A DNA stretch of 64,000 nucleotides from Candidatus Magasanikbacteria bacterium RIFOXYC2_FULL_42_28 (GTDB lineage Bacteria > Patescibacteria > ABY1 > Magasanikbacterales > GWA2-37-8), in contig MFQZ01000001.1 of NCBI GenBank assembly GCA_001784435.1, positions 62,001-126,000 on the forward strand. The letters are read 5' to 3'. The notes beneath the pieces are model-generated. The model searched no databases, was not told the origin of the DNA, and worked only from the letters and a program-made list of their open reading frames with translations. Positions 25,076 to 33,752 of the stretch are shown here, in pieces (position 1 is the first letter of the stretch; the number at the start of each line of letters is the position of its first letter). The position numbers and the translations under genes are program-made.

Positions 25076-26014
25076 TTAAATTTTTGTTTTAAAATATTCT
25101 ATTGTTTTCACCAAACCATCTAAAAACGGAACGGCCGGCTGCCAACCCAGCGCCTCCTTCGCTTTGCTGATATCAGGGCAACGATTGGTCGGGTCATCTA
25201 TCGGTAAATTTCGGTAAACAATCTTACTCTTTGATCCGGTTATTTTTTGTATTAGCTCTGCCACTTGTTTGATGGTAAATTCGGCGGAATTGCCCAAATT
25301 AACCGGACCGGTCAATTCGTCGTTTGAGTTCATCATTTTAACCAAACCACTCACTAAGTCATCGATAAAACAAAAGCTTCTGGTCTGCAAACCATCTCCA
25401 TAAATGGTAATGTCATTGTCCCGTAAGGCCTGCACGATAAAATTAGATACTACTCGCCCATCGTTCTCGGACATACGTGAACCATAGGTATTAAAAATCC
25501 TAACGACTTTAATTTTTAAACCATACGAACGATGATAATCAAAAAATAAGGTCTCGGCGCAACGCTTGCCCTCGTCGTAACAAGCGCGTGGGCCAATGGG
25601 ATTTACATTCCCACGGTATGTTTCCGGTTGGGGGGAAACTAATGGTTCTCCATAAACTTCGGAGGTGGAGGCCTGTAAAATTTTTGCGCCCCTTGCTTTT
25701 GCCAGATCAAGCAAGTTGGCCACACCAACGGTGTTGGTTTTAATGGTGTGAATGGCATCTTTCTGATACTGAATAGGCGAAGCCGGACAAGCTAAATTAT
25801 AGATCTCAGCTACCGCTTCATCTGGATAAAACGGCTCGGTAATGTCATGCTTGATGAACTTAAACAACGCATTGGCATAAAAATCTTTTATATTATCCTC
25901 TGAACCGGTCAATAGGTTATCAACACAAATAACCCGATGGCCGGTCTTAAGCAAAAATTCGCATAAGTGGGAGCCGATGAAACCAGCACCACCGGTAACT
26001 ATGATATTTTTCAT
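25076..26014 (-). CDS. UDP-glucuronate decarboxylase (UDP-xylose synthase)
   Basis: 312 residues, cytosolic UXS family. It converts UDP-glucuronate to UDP-xylose through a 4-keto intermediate. Near-diagnostic blocks are YNLACPASPIQYQKD, ASTSEVYGEP (catalytic Thr-Ser-Glu), VNPIGPRACYDEGKRCAETL with the Tyr-Lys pair, and RIFNTYGSRMSENDGRVVSNF. Directly upstream of ugd on the same transcript, giving a complete UDP-Glc to UDP-GlcA to UDP-Xyl route. Confidence 0.93.
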   Translation of the reverse strand: MKNIIVTGGAGFIGSHLCEFLLKTGHRVICVDNLLTGSEDNIKDFYANALFKFIKHDITEPFYPDEAVAEIYNLACPASPIQYQKDAIHTIKTNTVGVANLLDLAKARGAKILQASTSEVYGEPLVSPQPETYRGNVNPIGPRACYDEGKRCAETLFFDYHRSYGLKIKVVRIFNTYGSRMSENDGRVVSNFIVQALRDNDITIYGDGLQTRSFCFIDDLVSGLVKMMNSNDELTGPVNLGNSAEFTIKQVAELIQKITGSKSKIVYRNLPIDDPTNRCPDISKAKEALGWQPAVPFLDGLVKTIEYFKTKI

Positions 26015-26766
26015 AAAAACAAATATTGGCCAATCTTAAAAAAAATCCTCCTTAGTATAAAAAATAAGGGCACGCGTTGACCATTCATCTTCCAGGACCG
26101 CCGCAATTCTTGCCAGCCCTCAATCCGCCTTCCTAAATTCCGGGAGCTATGCCCGCCCTCTTTCATGTTAATCAACGACTGATTGACATAACTCATTTTA
26201 ATACCTTTTAACAAAAAACGCAACATCAATTCATAATCAGCGGCTACTTTGAAATTCAGATTGAACACTCCATACCGTTCATAAATTTCCTGCCTCACAA
26301 AAAATGCCGGGTGTGGCATTATCCAGCCGTCACGTAATCTATCTTGCTGGTAACCGCCCGCCTGCCAAAAGCGCACCCTCCGGCTTGGCACCTCTCTATC
26401 AACATAGGTAATGTCGCCATAACAGGCGTCAATATCCTCACTGTCAAAACGATTTGCCACAATAGAGACAACGTGATTATCAGAAAAACAGTCGTCGGAA
26501 TTTAATATCCCAATGACCGCGCCGGTAGCCAATTTTATGCCCTTATTCATAGCATCATAAATACCCTGGTCAGGTTCAGAAATAACACAACTAACTTTCC
26601 CTTCATATTTTTTAATAATATCTAAAGTCCCATCGGTTGATCCGCCATCTATAATTATATATTCCAAAGAATTATAATCCTGACACAAAACACTATCAAT
26701 AGTATTTTCGATTGTTGCTTTACTATTGAAACAAACTGTTATAATACTTATTTTTGCCATAATCAT
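26011..26766 (-). CDS. GT2 glycosyltransferase
   Basis: 251 residues, ATGA overlap with the upstream GT4 gene (second Met at 26760 is an alternative start). GT-A motifs: ISIITVCFNSKATIENTI, IIIDGGSTDGTLDII, SEPDQGIYDAMNKGI and GILNSDDCF as the metal site. The DQGIYDAMNKG block places it with WcaA-like short GT2 enzymes of capsule clusters. Donor and linkage unknown. Confidence 0.87.
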   Translation of the reverse strand: MIMAKISIITVCFNSKATIENTIDSVLCQDYNSLEYIIIDGGSTDGTLDIIKKYEGKVSCVISEPDQGIYDAMNKGIKLATGAVIGILNSDDCFSDNHVVSIVANRFDSEDIDACYGDITYVDREVPSRRVRFWQAGGYQQDRLRDGWIMPHPAFFVRQEIYERYGVFNLNFKVAADYELMLRFLLKGIKMSYVNQSLINMKEGGHSSRNLGRRIEGWQELRRSWKMNGQRVPLFFILRRIFFKIGQYLFL

Positions 26767-27857
26767 AGTATATTACCGGATAAAAAATTGTAGAAATCAA
26801 AAGTTTCCTTGCCAGTTTTATTCCAATTAAACCTACTGGCATTATCCGTGCCACGCTTAATAATCCCCATCCTAAAATCAGTGCTCTCCAGTTTGATAAT
26901 ATTAGCACAGAATTCCTCAACATCATTAAATCCGTTAACAATATTACCAACCTCTCCATACACCTCTGGTATTGAAGAAACATTCTGACATATTACCGGG
27001 CAACCAGCCTGCATAGCCTCCAAAATTGGAATACCAAAACCCTCGTACTCCGAAGGATAAAGATAGCAGAACGAAAGATTATAAACAATATTTAACTCTT
27101 CAGAATTGACGTCCGGCATATGAGTGTACCTGCGTTCAAACGAAGCCAAGGTCGCTTTTTCTTTATTAGTAATATCTCCCCCGCCAACGATAAGTAAATG
27201 ATAATCAGCCGGCAACTTTTTTATCACCTCGGTCGCCATTTTAAAATTTTTGTATTCTGTTCTTTTACCGACAAAGGAAACAACTTTCTTCCCATTTAAA
27301 TCTTTAAATCTGGTGGTGGCAATATCTAAATTTTCAATTTTTTTGAAAGATTTATCAGCGGACAAATAAATAACTTTTATGTTCTTCTCGTCTAAATCCG
27401 GATAAAAATGCAGGAGGTCTTTTTTGGTATTTTCAGAAATACAAATTATGCCGGCAGCTTTGCGGATAGCCAAACTTTTCTGCCAATGGTGGACCCGTTT
27501 AGCGAGCCCGCGCATATAATACTCATAGGTAAAATCATATACGGTTATAACATTCTTCACTTTTTTATTGGTAGAATATCTAAAATAGCTTGAATGAAAA
27601 ATAGAATTATCTAAAACATTTATCTTGTTAATCGGAAAATATCTAACTAAACTGAGCGGTAACTTCCTGTCGTCAATTATCAATCCCCGCTGAATAAGCG
27701 ATCTCTCTTTAAATTTAGCCCCCAAATGTAACGGCTCAATAAATTTTATATTAACATCCGATCTGCTAATAAAATTAACGGCTATCTGATCCCAATACGC
27801 GGAAATCCCGCCAAAATTTTGGAGATAAAAAATGATATTGTCCAAATATAAATTCAT
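26763..27857 (-). CDS. GT4 glycosyltransferase
   Basis: 364-residue retaining GT-B enzyme. The N-terminal acceptor domain begins with NFGGISAYWDQIA, typical of GT4. The C-terminal Rossmann domain has VSFVGKRTEYKNF, DVNSEELNIVYNLSFCYLYP and the EX7E signature EYEGFGIPILEAMQAGCPVI. Overlaps its neighbours by 4 bp on each side. Donor could be GDP-mannose or another nucleotide hexose; not readable. Confidence 0.88.
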   Translation of the reverse strand: MNLYLDNIIFYLQNFGGISAYWDQIAVNFISRSDVNIKFIEPLHLGAKFKERSLIQRGLIIDDRKLPLSLVRYFPINKINVLDNSIFHSSYFRYSTNKKVKNVITVYDFTYEYYMRGLAKRVHHWQKSLAIRKAAGIICISENTKKDLLHFYPDLDEKNIKVIYLSADKSFKKIENLDIATTRFKDLNGKKVVSFVGKRTEYKNFKMATEVIKKLPADYHLLIVGGGDITNKEKATLASFERRYTHMPDVNSEELNIVYNLSFCYLYPSEYEGFGIPILEAMQAGCPVICQNVSSIPEVYGEVGNIVNGFNDVEEFCANIIKLESTDFRMGIIKRGTDNASRFNWNKTGKETFDFYNFLSGNIL

Positions 27858-28825
27858 AATTTTTCACTTAACTTATTTTGCCAATAGGAAACTACATCAC
27901 GCAAGCTTTGCTGGATAGTAAACTTCGGACTCCAGCCAATTTCTTTACGCAGTTTTGCATTTGAACCGATGATAACTTTATTGTCTGCCGGCCTAATTAA
28001 TTCATTTTTGATTTTTATTTCCACCTTAATATCAAAAATTTCGCACATAATTTTTATTATATCTTTTATGGCGATACCTTGCCCACTACAAACATTATAT
28101 ATATCTCCAACTTTGCCACGCGTTAGTAATTTATAATAAGCGTCCACCACGTCCCTAACATCGATAAAGTCGCGCACGATAGAGATATCACCTACTTCAA
28201 TTATTTTTGCTTGTTGATTTAATTTAATTTGACAGAGTTGTTTGGCAAAAGAAGAAATAACAAAAATTTCTTTTTGACCCGGACCCAAATGATTGAAAGA
28301 TCTGGTCATTATAATGTTGAGTTTAAAACCATCGGCGTAAACTTTGGAAATGAATTCTTGCGATACCCGCGCTACCGCGTAAGGATTTGATGGATTAAGT
28401 GGCTGATCTTCGGTCATTGGATCCTTTAACAATGGAATATTGCCGTATTCTTCGGAAGAACCAACTGATAAAATTCTTGCGGTCGAACAACTACTCCTCA
28501 CTGCCTCCACCAAATTCAAAAAAATGTTGGTGTTATTTTGAAAACTTAATACTGGATTTTCCCAGCTAAAAGCCACGCTACTACATGAAGCTAAATGTAA
28601 TATATAATCTGGTTTGAATTCAGCAATCACCTTTTCTACACCCTCCCGATTAAGAAGGTCAATTTTTTTTGATAATATACTTACCGTTTTATATTTATTC
28701 TGTTCTATTTTTGTATCATTTGAATCTAGCCCTAATACCACCGAGCTTATCTTGGCGTCTTCAAGATAATCGACAAAATGTCGGCTAACAAAGCCAGAAA
28801 ATCCGGTAATTAAAAATTTATTCAT
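27854..28825 (-). CDS. Rmd-like GDP-4-keto-6-deoxy-mannose reductase homologue
   Basis: 323-residue extended SDR. SFNHLGPGQKEIFVISSFAK, VGDISIVRDFIDVRDVVDAY and YNVCSGQGIAI are the wording of Rmd, which makes GDP-D-rhamnose from GDP-4-keto-6-deoxymannose. SVGSSEEYGN carries the catalytic Ser. The usual YxxxK is YAVAR here: Lys is replaced by Arg (codon CGG). The N-terminal glycine motif is GFSGFV rather than GxxGxxG, also altered. It may use a related GDP-sugar such as GDP-heptose. Function as a reductase needs testing. Confidence 0.75.
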   Translation of the reverse strand: MNKFLITGFSGFVSRHFVDYLEDAKISSVVLGLDSNDTKIEQNKYKTVSILSKKIDLLNREGVEKVIAEFKPDYILHLASCSSVAFSWENPVLSFQNNTNIFLNLVEAVRSSCSTARILSVGSSEEYGNIPLLKDPMTEDQPLNPSNPYAVARVSQEFISKVYADGFKLNIIMTRSFNHLGPGQKEIFVISSFAKQLCQIKLNQQAKIIEVGDISIVRDFIDVRDVVDAYYKLLTRGKVGDIYNVCSGQGIAIKDIIKIMCEIFDIKVEIKIKNELIRPADNKVIIGSNAKLRKEIGWSPKFTIQQSLRDVVSYWQNKLSEKL

Positions 28826-28843
28826 AATATTAAATAAAGGATG

Positions 28844-29803
28844 CTAATCGCGCATTTTTACAGCCAATAACTTGCTTATTTTAAACAAACCTAATTTCTT
28901 AAGCAATTTTTTAAGATAAAAAGACACCGCGGTAAGATGATAATGATTCCGATTGGTAAAACTGTCGGCAACCACATCTCTTATAACTGCCTTAGGATGA
29001 ATAAGCGAAAAATCCATGTTGGAAAGAGATACATTGGCCACATTTTTTAGATGATAAATACTGTGCGTAGCGCCAGTAGTAAAGCCAACATTAGTAACTA
29101 AATTTTTATTAGGCAAACATGTTAAACCATTATTCTTCCAGCAAGCAAAAGCCCAGGCATAATCCCAAGTGTCAATTTTATTATCATACATATCCTGCAT
29201 AACGCTTGACCAATACGTTTGTTCCACTCTTGAGTTAAATAACCGATTTATCAAATCATCACGTTTAAATTTAGGCCATTCGGTCATTTTTAAATCAAAT
29301 AATTTCCAAGCACGGCGCCAAGTAGCCCATCCCCAAATATGGTTAAAAGTGGAGAAATAATAACTGCTCTCTCCGCGTTTATTGCCCATTTGAAAATTTG
29401 CCCCACCAACCTGCATTATTCGCGAATCGTTCCGATAATAATTTAATAGCTCCTCGCAAAATCTAAAAAAACTCTGATCCGGCAGGCAATCGTCTTCTAA
29501 AATTACCCCCTCTTCTACCTGGCTAAAAAACCAACCAATCGCCCCGCTTACCGCTTTTTTACAACCCAAATTATTTTCTTGATAAAGCGTTTTTAATTCG
29601 CAAGACCAATCTACTTCTTTTTTTATAATGGCTTTAACCTCGGCTATTTTGGCCTCATCATCTTTATTCGCCCGCCGCGGACCATCGGCCGCCACAAATA
29701 AGTAGCGCGGCTGTTGCTTTTTTATCTCTGCCAAAACCCGGGCCGTAGTGTTAGGGCGGTTAAAAACTATAAATAATACCGGCGTATTAAATTGATCTGC
29801 CAT
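28844..29803 (-). CDS. GNT-I/HlpA-like glycosyltransferase
   Basis: 319 residues. It starts PVLFIVFNRPNTTARVLAEI and has LFVAADGPR, LKTLYQENNLGCKKAV, GVILEDDCLPDQSFF and FSTFNHIWGWATWRRAWKLF. This is the pattern of bacterial nucleotide-diphospho-sugar transferases often labelled HlpA or GT2-like; the EDD is the metal site. A homologue with the same layout is encoded at 40275-41183. Acts in the cytoplasm on a glycan precursor; donor unknown. Confidence 0.8.
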   Translation of the reverse strand: MADQFNTPVLFIVFNRPNTTARVLAEIKKQQPRYLFVAADGPRRANKDDEAKIAEVKAIIKKEVDWSCELKTLYQENNLGCKKAVSGAIGWFFSQVEEGVILEDDCLPDQSFFRFCEELLNYYRNDSRIMQVGGANFQMGNKRGESSYYFSTFNHIWGWATWRRAWKLFDLKMTEWPKFKRDDLINRLFNSRVEQTYWSSVMQDMYDNKIDTWDYAWAFACWKNNGLTCLPNKNLVTNVGFTTGATHSIYHLKNVANVSLSNMDFSLIHPKAVIRDVVADSFTNRNHYHLTAVSFYLKKLLKKLGLFKISKLLAVKMRD

Positions 29804-29804
29804 A

Positions 29805-30581
29805 TTAACGGTAATTTTTATTCTTAACCGCGACTAAAAAATTAATGACTGACGCTAAAATAAGCTCAAAACCATTTAAATATCGACGTTGAACGACCTG
29901 CCAATTATTTTCTGTTTCCTTTTTAAATTTTACACCAGAACTTTTTGCTTCGGCATGAACTTGAAAATTGCTGATTACTCGGTTAAAAAATGTCCACTTG
30001 GTGTGTTTGGAAATTCTTAACCATAAATCCGGATCCATGCCGGAAGATAAGCTTTCGTCAAAAAAACCATAATTTTTAAACACGGCTTTTTTGATAAACA
30101 CTGCTTGGTGGGGAATGTAATTATAAAACCTTAACAGCCAAGCACTAAACCATCCATTTTTATTTTGAAAAATTTTTTTGGCGGGAAAAACTCCTACTTC
30201 TAATCCTTTGTCGTCTACCACATTAATTTTCCCATAAATCCAATCATAATTATTCCCTAATAAAAAATCATCAACGTCACTCAATACATCGGCCGAAAAA
30301 AAATTGTCATCGGCGTGCAAATGAATAAGATAATCACCACTCGCCTGGCTTGTCCCTTTATTCATCGCGTTGGATATGCCTTTAGGCGGAATCTGAAAAA
30401 ATTTAACTCGATTGGGAAATAATTTTTTATATTCATTTATAAGCTTAATGGTACCGTCGCTCGAATAAGCGTCTATAAAAATATGTTCAAAATCCCCAAA
30501 TGACTGCCCTAAAACAGAGTTAATATTTTTTTTTAAAAATGCCGCGCTGTTATAGGTGCAGGTGATAATAGAAAACCTCAT
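29805..30581 (-). CDS. GT2 glycosyltransferase
   Basis: 258 residues. FSIITCTYNSAAFLKKNI, IFIDAYSSDGTIKLI, KGISNAMNKGTSQASGDYL and HLHADDNFF give a complete GT-A core, followed by PHQAVFIKKAVFKNYGFFDE. Short WcaA-type enzyme with a weakly hydrophobic C-terminus. 4-bp overlap with the GT11 gene upstream and 1-bp gap to the next gene. Confidence 0.87.
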   Translation of the reverse strand: MRFSIITCTYNSAAFLKKNINSVLGQSFGDFEHIFIDAYSSDGTIKLINEYKKLFPNRVKFFQIPPKGISNAMNKGTSQASGDYLIHLHADDNFFSADVLSDVDDFLLGNNYDWIYGKINVVDDKGLEVGVFPAKKIFQNKNGWFSAWLLRFYNYIPHQAVFIKKAVFKNYGFFDESLSSGMDPDLWLRISKHTKWTFFNRVISNFQVHAEAKSSGVKFKKETENNWQVVQRRYLNGFELILASVINFLVAVKNKNYR

Positions 30582-31459
30582 ACTTTATTGATTGACTCCG
30601 GCCAATTAATTTTATTTCGGGAAAAAGTAATCATGGGAATATTGCCATAATAAGCGGCCCAGCCCCCGAAAGTGCTATTGGAACCAATTATCAAATTCGA
30701 CCCAGCCAAGGCGTACAGATCCTCAATTTCCGTACCTGGTCCCAGCCGGTAGTTTAGACCATTGAATTGCGTCTTGTCAATCGCTCCATCGGAACAAAGC
30801 ACGAAACAGGTTTCGGCCGAAAAATATTTTGAATTACGCAAATAATCGTCTAAAATTACCCTGACCTCTTGTGAGGTAAAATAGTATTGTCCGCCTAGCC
30901 AGCTTTGATAATCGCCTTGTCTAATATGAACGCCTACAATATTTTTATATTCACTACGCAGATTTTTGAGAAAATCATCAACCCGATTCTTATATTTTTC
31001 TCGGGGAGAAAAAGCCAGTATAATTTGCTGACGATATTTTGTTAAAGCAACCGGATTTCTAAACAACCAGCCACAAAAATAGAAATGCCCGCCTTGGGCG
31101 GCATCTATTTTTTTTATAGTAGTGGCGTGAGTTGTCGCCACAATGACACTCGGCGGTAGTAGAAATTCCTCGCTTTCAGCTCTAACTACTAGAGCGGGGT
31201 TAAGTAATTTAACTATAGTAGAATAGATAAAATACAACGCTTTGGTAAACTTAACGCCAAAAACCTTTAATAATTTAAAAAACAAAAAATTTACAAATTT
31301 ATTGCTAATTTTAAAATCAAAATATTCGGCGTACCTAAAAAACGAATAATTTTCACATTCATAGCCCCGAGATAAGCAGTAGCCGTAAATACTGGCAAAA
31401 TTCCAAAGTTGATTTGCCAGCCGACCGCCGTTATTTTGCAGGATTATTATTTTTTTCAT
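30578..31459 (-). CDS. GT11-like alpha-1,2-fucosyltransferase homologue
   Basis: 293 residues. NNGGRLANQLWNFASIYGY at the N-terminus, VHIRQGDYQSW (the HxRxGD donor-binding motif) and SNSTFGGWAAYYGN are the three GT11 peptide motifs. The family transfers fucose from GDP-L-fucose to galactose O2. No GDP-fucose synthase is found in the window, so another GDP-sugar donor is possible. Less canonical than the second GT11 gene at 52125. Confidence 0.8.
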   Translation of the reverse strand: MKKIIILQNNGGRLANQLWNFASIYGYCLSRGYECENYSFFRYAEYFDFKISNKFVNFLFFKLLKVFGVKFTKALYFIYSTIVKLLNPALVVRAESEEFLLPPSVIVATTHATTIKKIDAAQGGHFYFCGWLFRNPVALTKYRQQIILAFSPREKYKNRVDDFLKNLRSEYKNIVGVHIRQGDYQSWLGGQYYFTSQEVRVILDDYLRNSKYFSAETCFVLCSDGAIDKTQFNGLNYRLGPGTEIEDLYALAGSNLIIGSNSTFGGWAAYYGNIPMITFSRNKINWPESINKV

Positions 31460-33752
31460 AATTTGTATTTAGCTCTACGCGCCCAATTATCCAACCAAAA
31501 GTTTTTGTTTCAAAACCGCGAGTGGGGTGTAAATTATAAATTTTATACTCTAAATTCTGCTCAGAAATAAATTCGTATTTATCATCAAACGGCGAAAAAA
31601 CGACGCCGGTAAAATTCGGCACTATGACAATGGTCCGATCATTAACGCGCACATTTTCTCCGTAAGTAATGTCGGCCTTGTCCAGCAAACTTTTTATTGC
31701 TATATAATAATTATTATCTAATTTAGTAAGAGTGCAAATTTTTTTACCGGATTGTTTTATTTCGTTTAACCAAATATTAAGTTCTAAAATGCCCTCCACC
31801 GACTGCGGCGAAAGCGACGTGCAGACCTGATCGTAGTCGCTAGAATTGGCATCCAAATAATCCAGCAATTTTGCGTCCGCCACACGGCTACCATAAAATC
31901 TAATTACATGAAAAGTTGACAAATACAAATTTCCGGCCAAAACAAGTGCGAGCAACCCCACCCAAAACTTTTTATTTTGGGAAAAATCAATTTTTGAAAA
32001 TAATAAAATATAAAAAAACACCACCGGCACCGCCAAATAACGGTCAGCTACCGATCCCCAGGGCAGATATATAGCAAAACTCGCTATGGACAACAAAATT
32101 AAAAAAACTACTCGCTGCTTATCCATTAAAAAATTAATCCCCTCTTTTCTTAGGTTAATGATAATACCTAGGAACGCAAAAACGACCAATAATATATTAA
32201 AATTCAGGATCTTTAAATAACCAAAGGATGTGCCAATCAAATTGCCCAAATTATAATCGCCAGCTACTGCGCCGGTTAATTTGGAATTTAAATAATAAAT
32301 TAACAGCCAAACCAAGCTAACTAATAAATAACTAAAATTTAACAACTTGACTCCACGGCCGCTCCTTACCGCAAAGTCATACCCCAACAAAAGCGCGAAT
32401 ACTACTACGAGAAAAATATTCGTTTCCTTGGTTAAAAATGATAATAGAAGGAAGAATGCCGACAGTAGCCAATACAACCAAACTTTTTTTTCTCCGAATT
32501 CTATAAATTTTAAAATTTTGTGATAAACAATAGTGAATGGTAGCAACAAAAGTACCGTAAGATGGTCTTGTGTTTCTAATTCGTAAAAATTAGTAATTAT
32601 CGCACTAGAAGAGAGGATAAAAATTGTTCCCCAAATTGCCCTCGCGACGCTGGACATCGACTTTATAAGATAATAAGACAAAAACAGAATTATCACCAAT
32701 TCTAAAAATCTTAAATAAATAAAACCAACCGCGGTAAAATTAGCCAACTTGTATAGCGCTACGTAAAAAAACAAAGTAAACGGAATTAGCCGACCGCTGT
32801 GAGCCATAACCATCCCCCGCCAATCAAATAAACTTAACTTGTGCGCTTGGTTAAGATACCACGGATCGTCTAACAAACTAAAATTGGGATACAACAAATA
32901 TGGCAAATAGGCCAGTGCGGCTAAAATAATTATTAATAATAACGACAAATATTCTTTTCGCTTATTAAAACCGCCCTCCGAAAGCTTGGTTTGCTTTTGG
33001 TCCAAATCGCGATGTGCCCAATATATTCTACCTAGATCCCAAAGAGATTTAATGGCCTCCCTGCCGGCGTTAACACGTGAATCATCATCATTAATCCAAC
33101 GCACGCCTATTTCGTTAACGCGGTAACCAAATTTTTTTGCCAAAAATAATACTTCAGTATCAAAAATCCAGCCGTTGATAAATGTCCTGGAAAAAATATC
33201 AGCAATCGCGGCGCGCGAAAATATCTTAAAGCCACAGCCAAAATCCTTAATTTTTAAGCCCGTGACAACCCTGGCTAAACCCGCGTAAATCTCCCCCATT
33301 TTTTGGCGATACCACGGTTGTTTTTTAATCAATACTGCCGTCTGGCCCTTTCGACTACCAATTATTATCGGCTCGCCGCGCATAATTAGCGGGTAACTCA
33401 AATTTAATTCGTCAAAAGAGGTGGACATATCGGCATCAATCATCAAACAATAGTCACCCGTTGATTTTAGCATCCCCTGCCTGACCGCATAACCCTTGCC
33501 TTTATTATCATCGTAACTTATTAATCGGGCCACGCCTACTTTGTTTTTTATATATTGCTCTATTAACACCGGGGTATCGTCCTGGCTCCCGTCATTAACA
33601 AAAATAATTTCCAAGTTATAATTTTGACTTTCACGCGCGACAAAATCATCGACCGCGCGAAAGGTTGTTTGAATCCGCTCTTGCTCATTATAAACCGGAA
33701 TAACTATGCTCAAATTTATTTTGACTTTTTGTCCGCCACTATTTAACGACAT
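31431..33752 (-). CDS. Polyprenyl-phosphate-sugar synthase GT2 fused to a GT-C-like membrane protein
   Basis: 773 residues. Residues 10-245 form a DPG-synthase-like GT2: SIVIPVYNEQERIQTTFRAV, IIFVNDGSQDDTPVLI, NKGKGYAVRQGM, LMIDADMSTSFDEL and KDFGCGFKIFSRAA. That domain loads a hexose on a polyprenyl phosphate. From about 270 to 620 there are ten or more hydrophobic helices, with NLYLSTFHVIRFYG near the periplasmic domain at the end. The second half resembles GT-C enzymes that use polyprenyl-linked donors. A single protein could thus make and use the lipid-linked sugar. Overlaps its neighbours by 14 and 29 bp. Confidence 0.82.
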   Translation of the reverse strand: MSLNSGGQKVKINLSIVIPVYNEQERIQTTFRAVDDFVARESQNYNLEIIFVNDGSQDDTPVLIEQYIKNKVGVARLISYDDNKGKGYAVRQGMLKSTGDYCLMIDADMSTSFDELNLSYPLIMRGEPIIIGSRKGQTAVLIKKQPWYRQKMGEIYAGLARVVTGLKIKDFGCGFKIFSRAAIADIFSRTFINGWIFDTEVLFLAKKFGYRVNEIGVRWINDDDSRVNAGREAIKSLWDLGRIYWAHRDLDQKQTKLSEGGFNKRKEYLSLLLIIILAALAYLPYLLYPNFSLLDDPWYLNQAHKLSLFDWRGMVMAHSGRLIPFTLFFYVALYKLANFTAVGFIYLRFLELVIILFLSYYLIKSMSSVARAIWGTIFILSSSAIITNFYELETQDHLTVLLLLPFTIVYHKILKFIEFGEKKVWLYWLLSAFFLLLSFLTKETNIFLVVVFALLLGYDFAVRSGRGVKLLNFSYLLVSLVWLLIYYLNSKLTGAVAGDYNLGNLIGTSFGYLKILNFNILLVVFAFLGIIINLRKEGINFLMDKQRVVFLILLSIASFAIYLPWGSVADRYLAVPVVFFYILLFSKIDFSQNKKFWVGLLALVLAGNLYLSTFHVIRFYGSRVADAKLLDYLDANSSDYDQVCTSLSPQSVEGILELNIWLNEIKQSGKKICTLTKLDNNYYIAIKSLLDKADITYGENVRVNDRTIVIVPNFTGVVFSPFDDKYEFISEQNLEYKIYNLHPTRGFETKTFGWIIGRVELNTNYEKNNNPAK

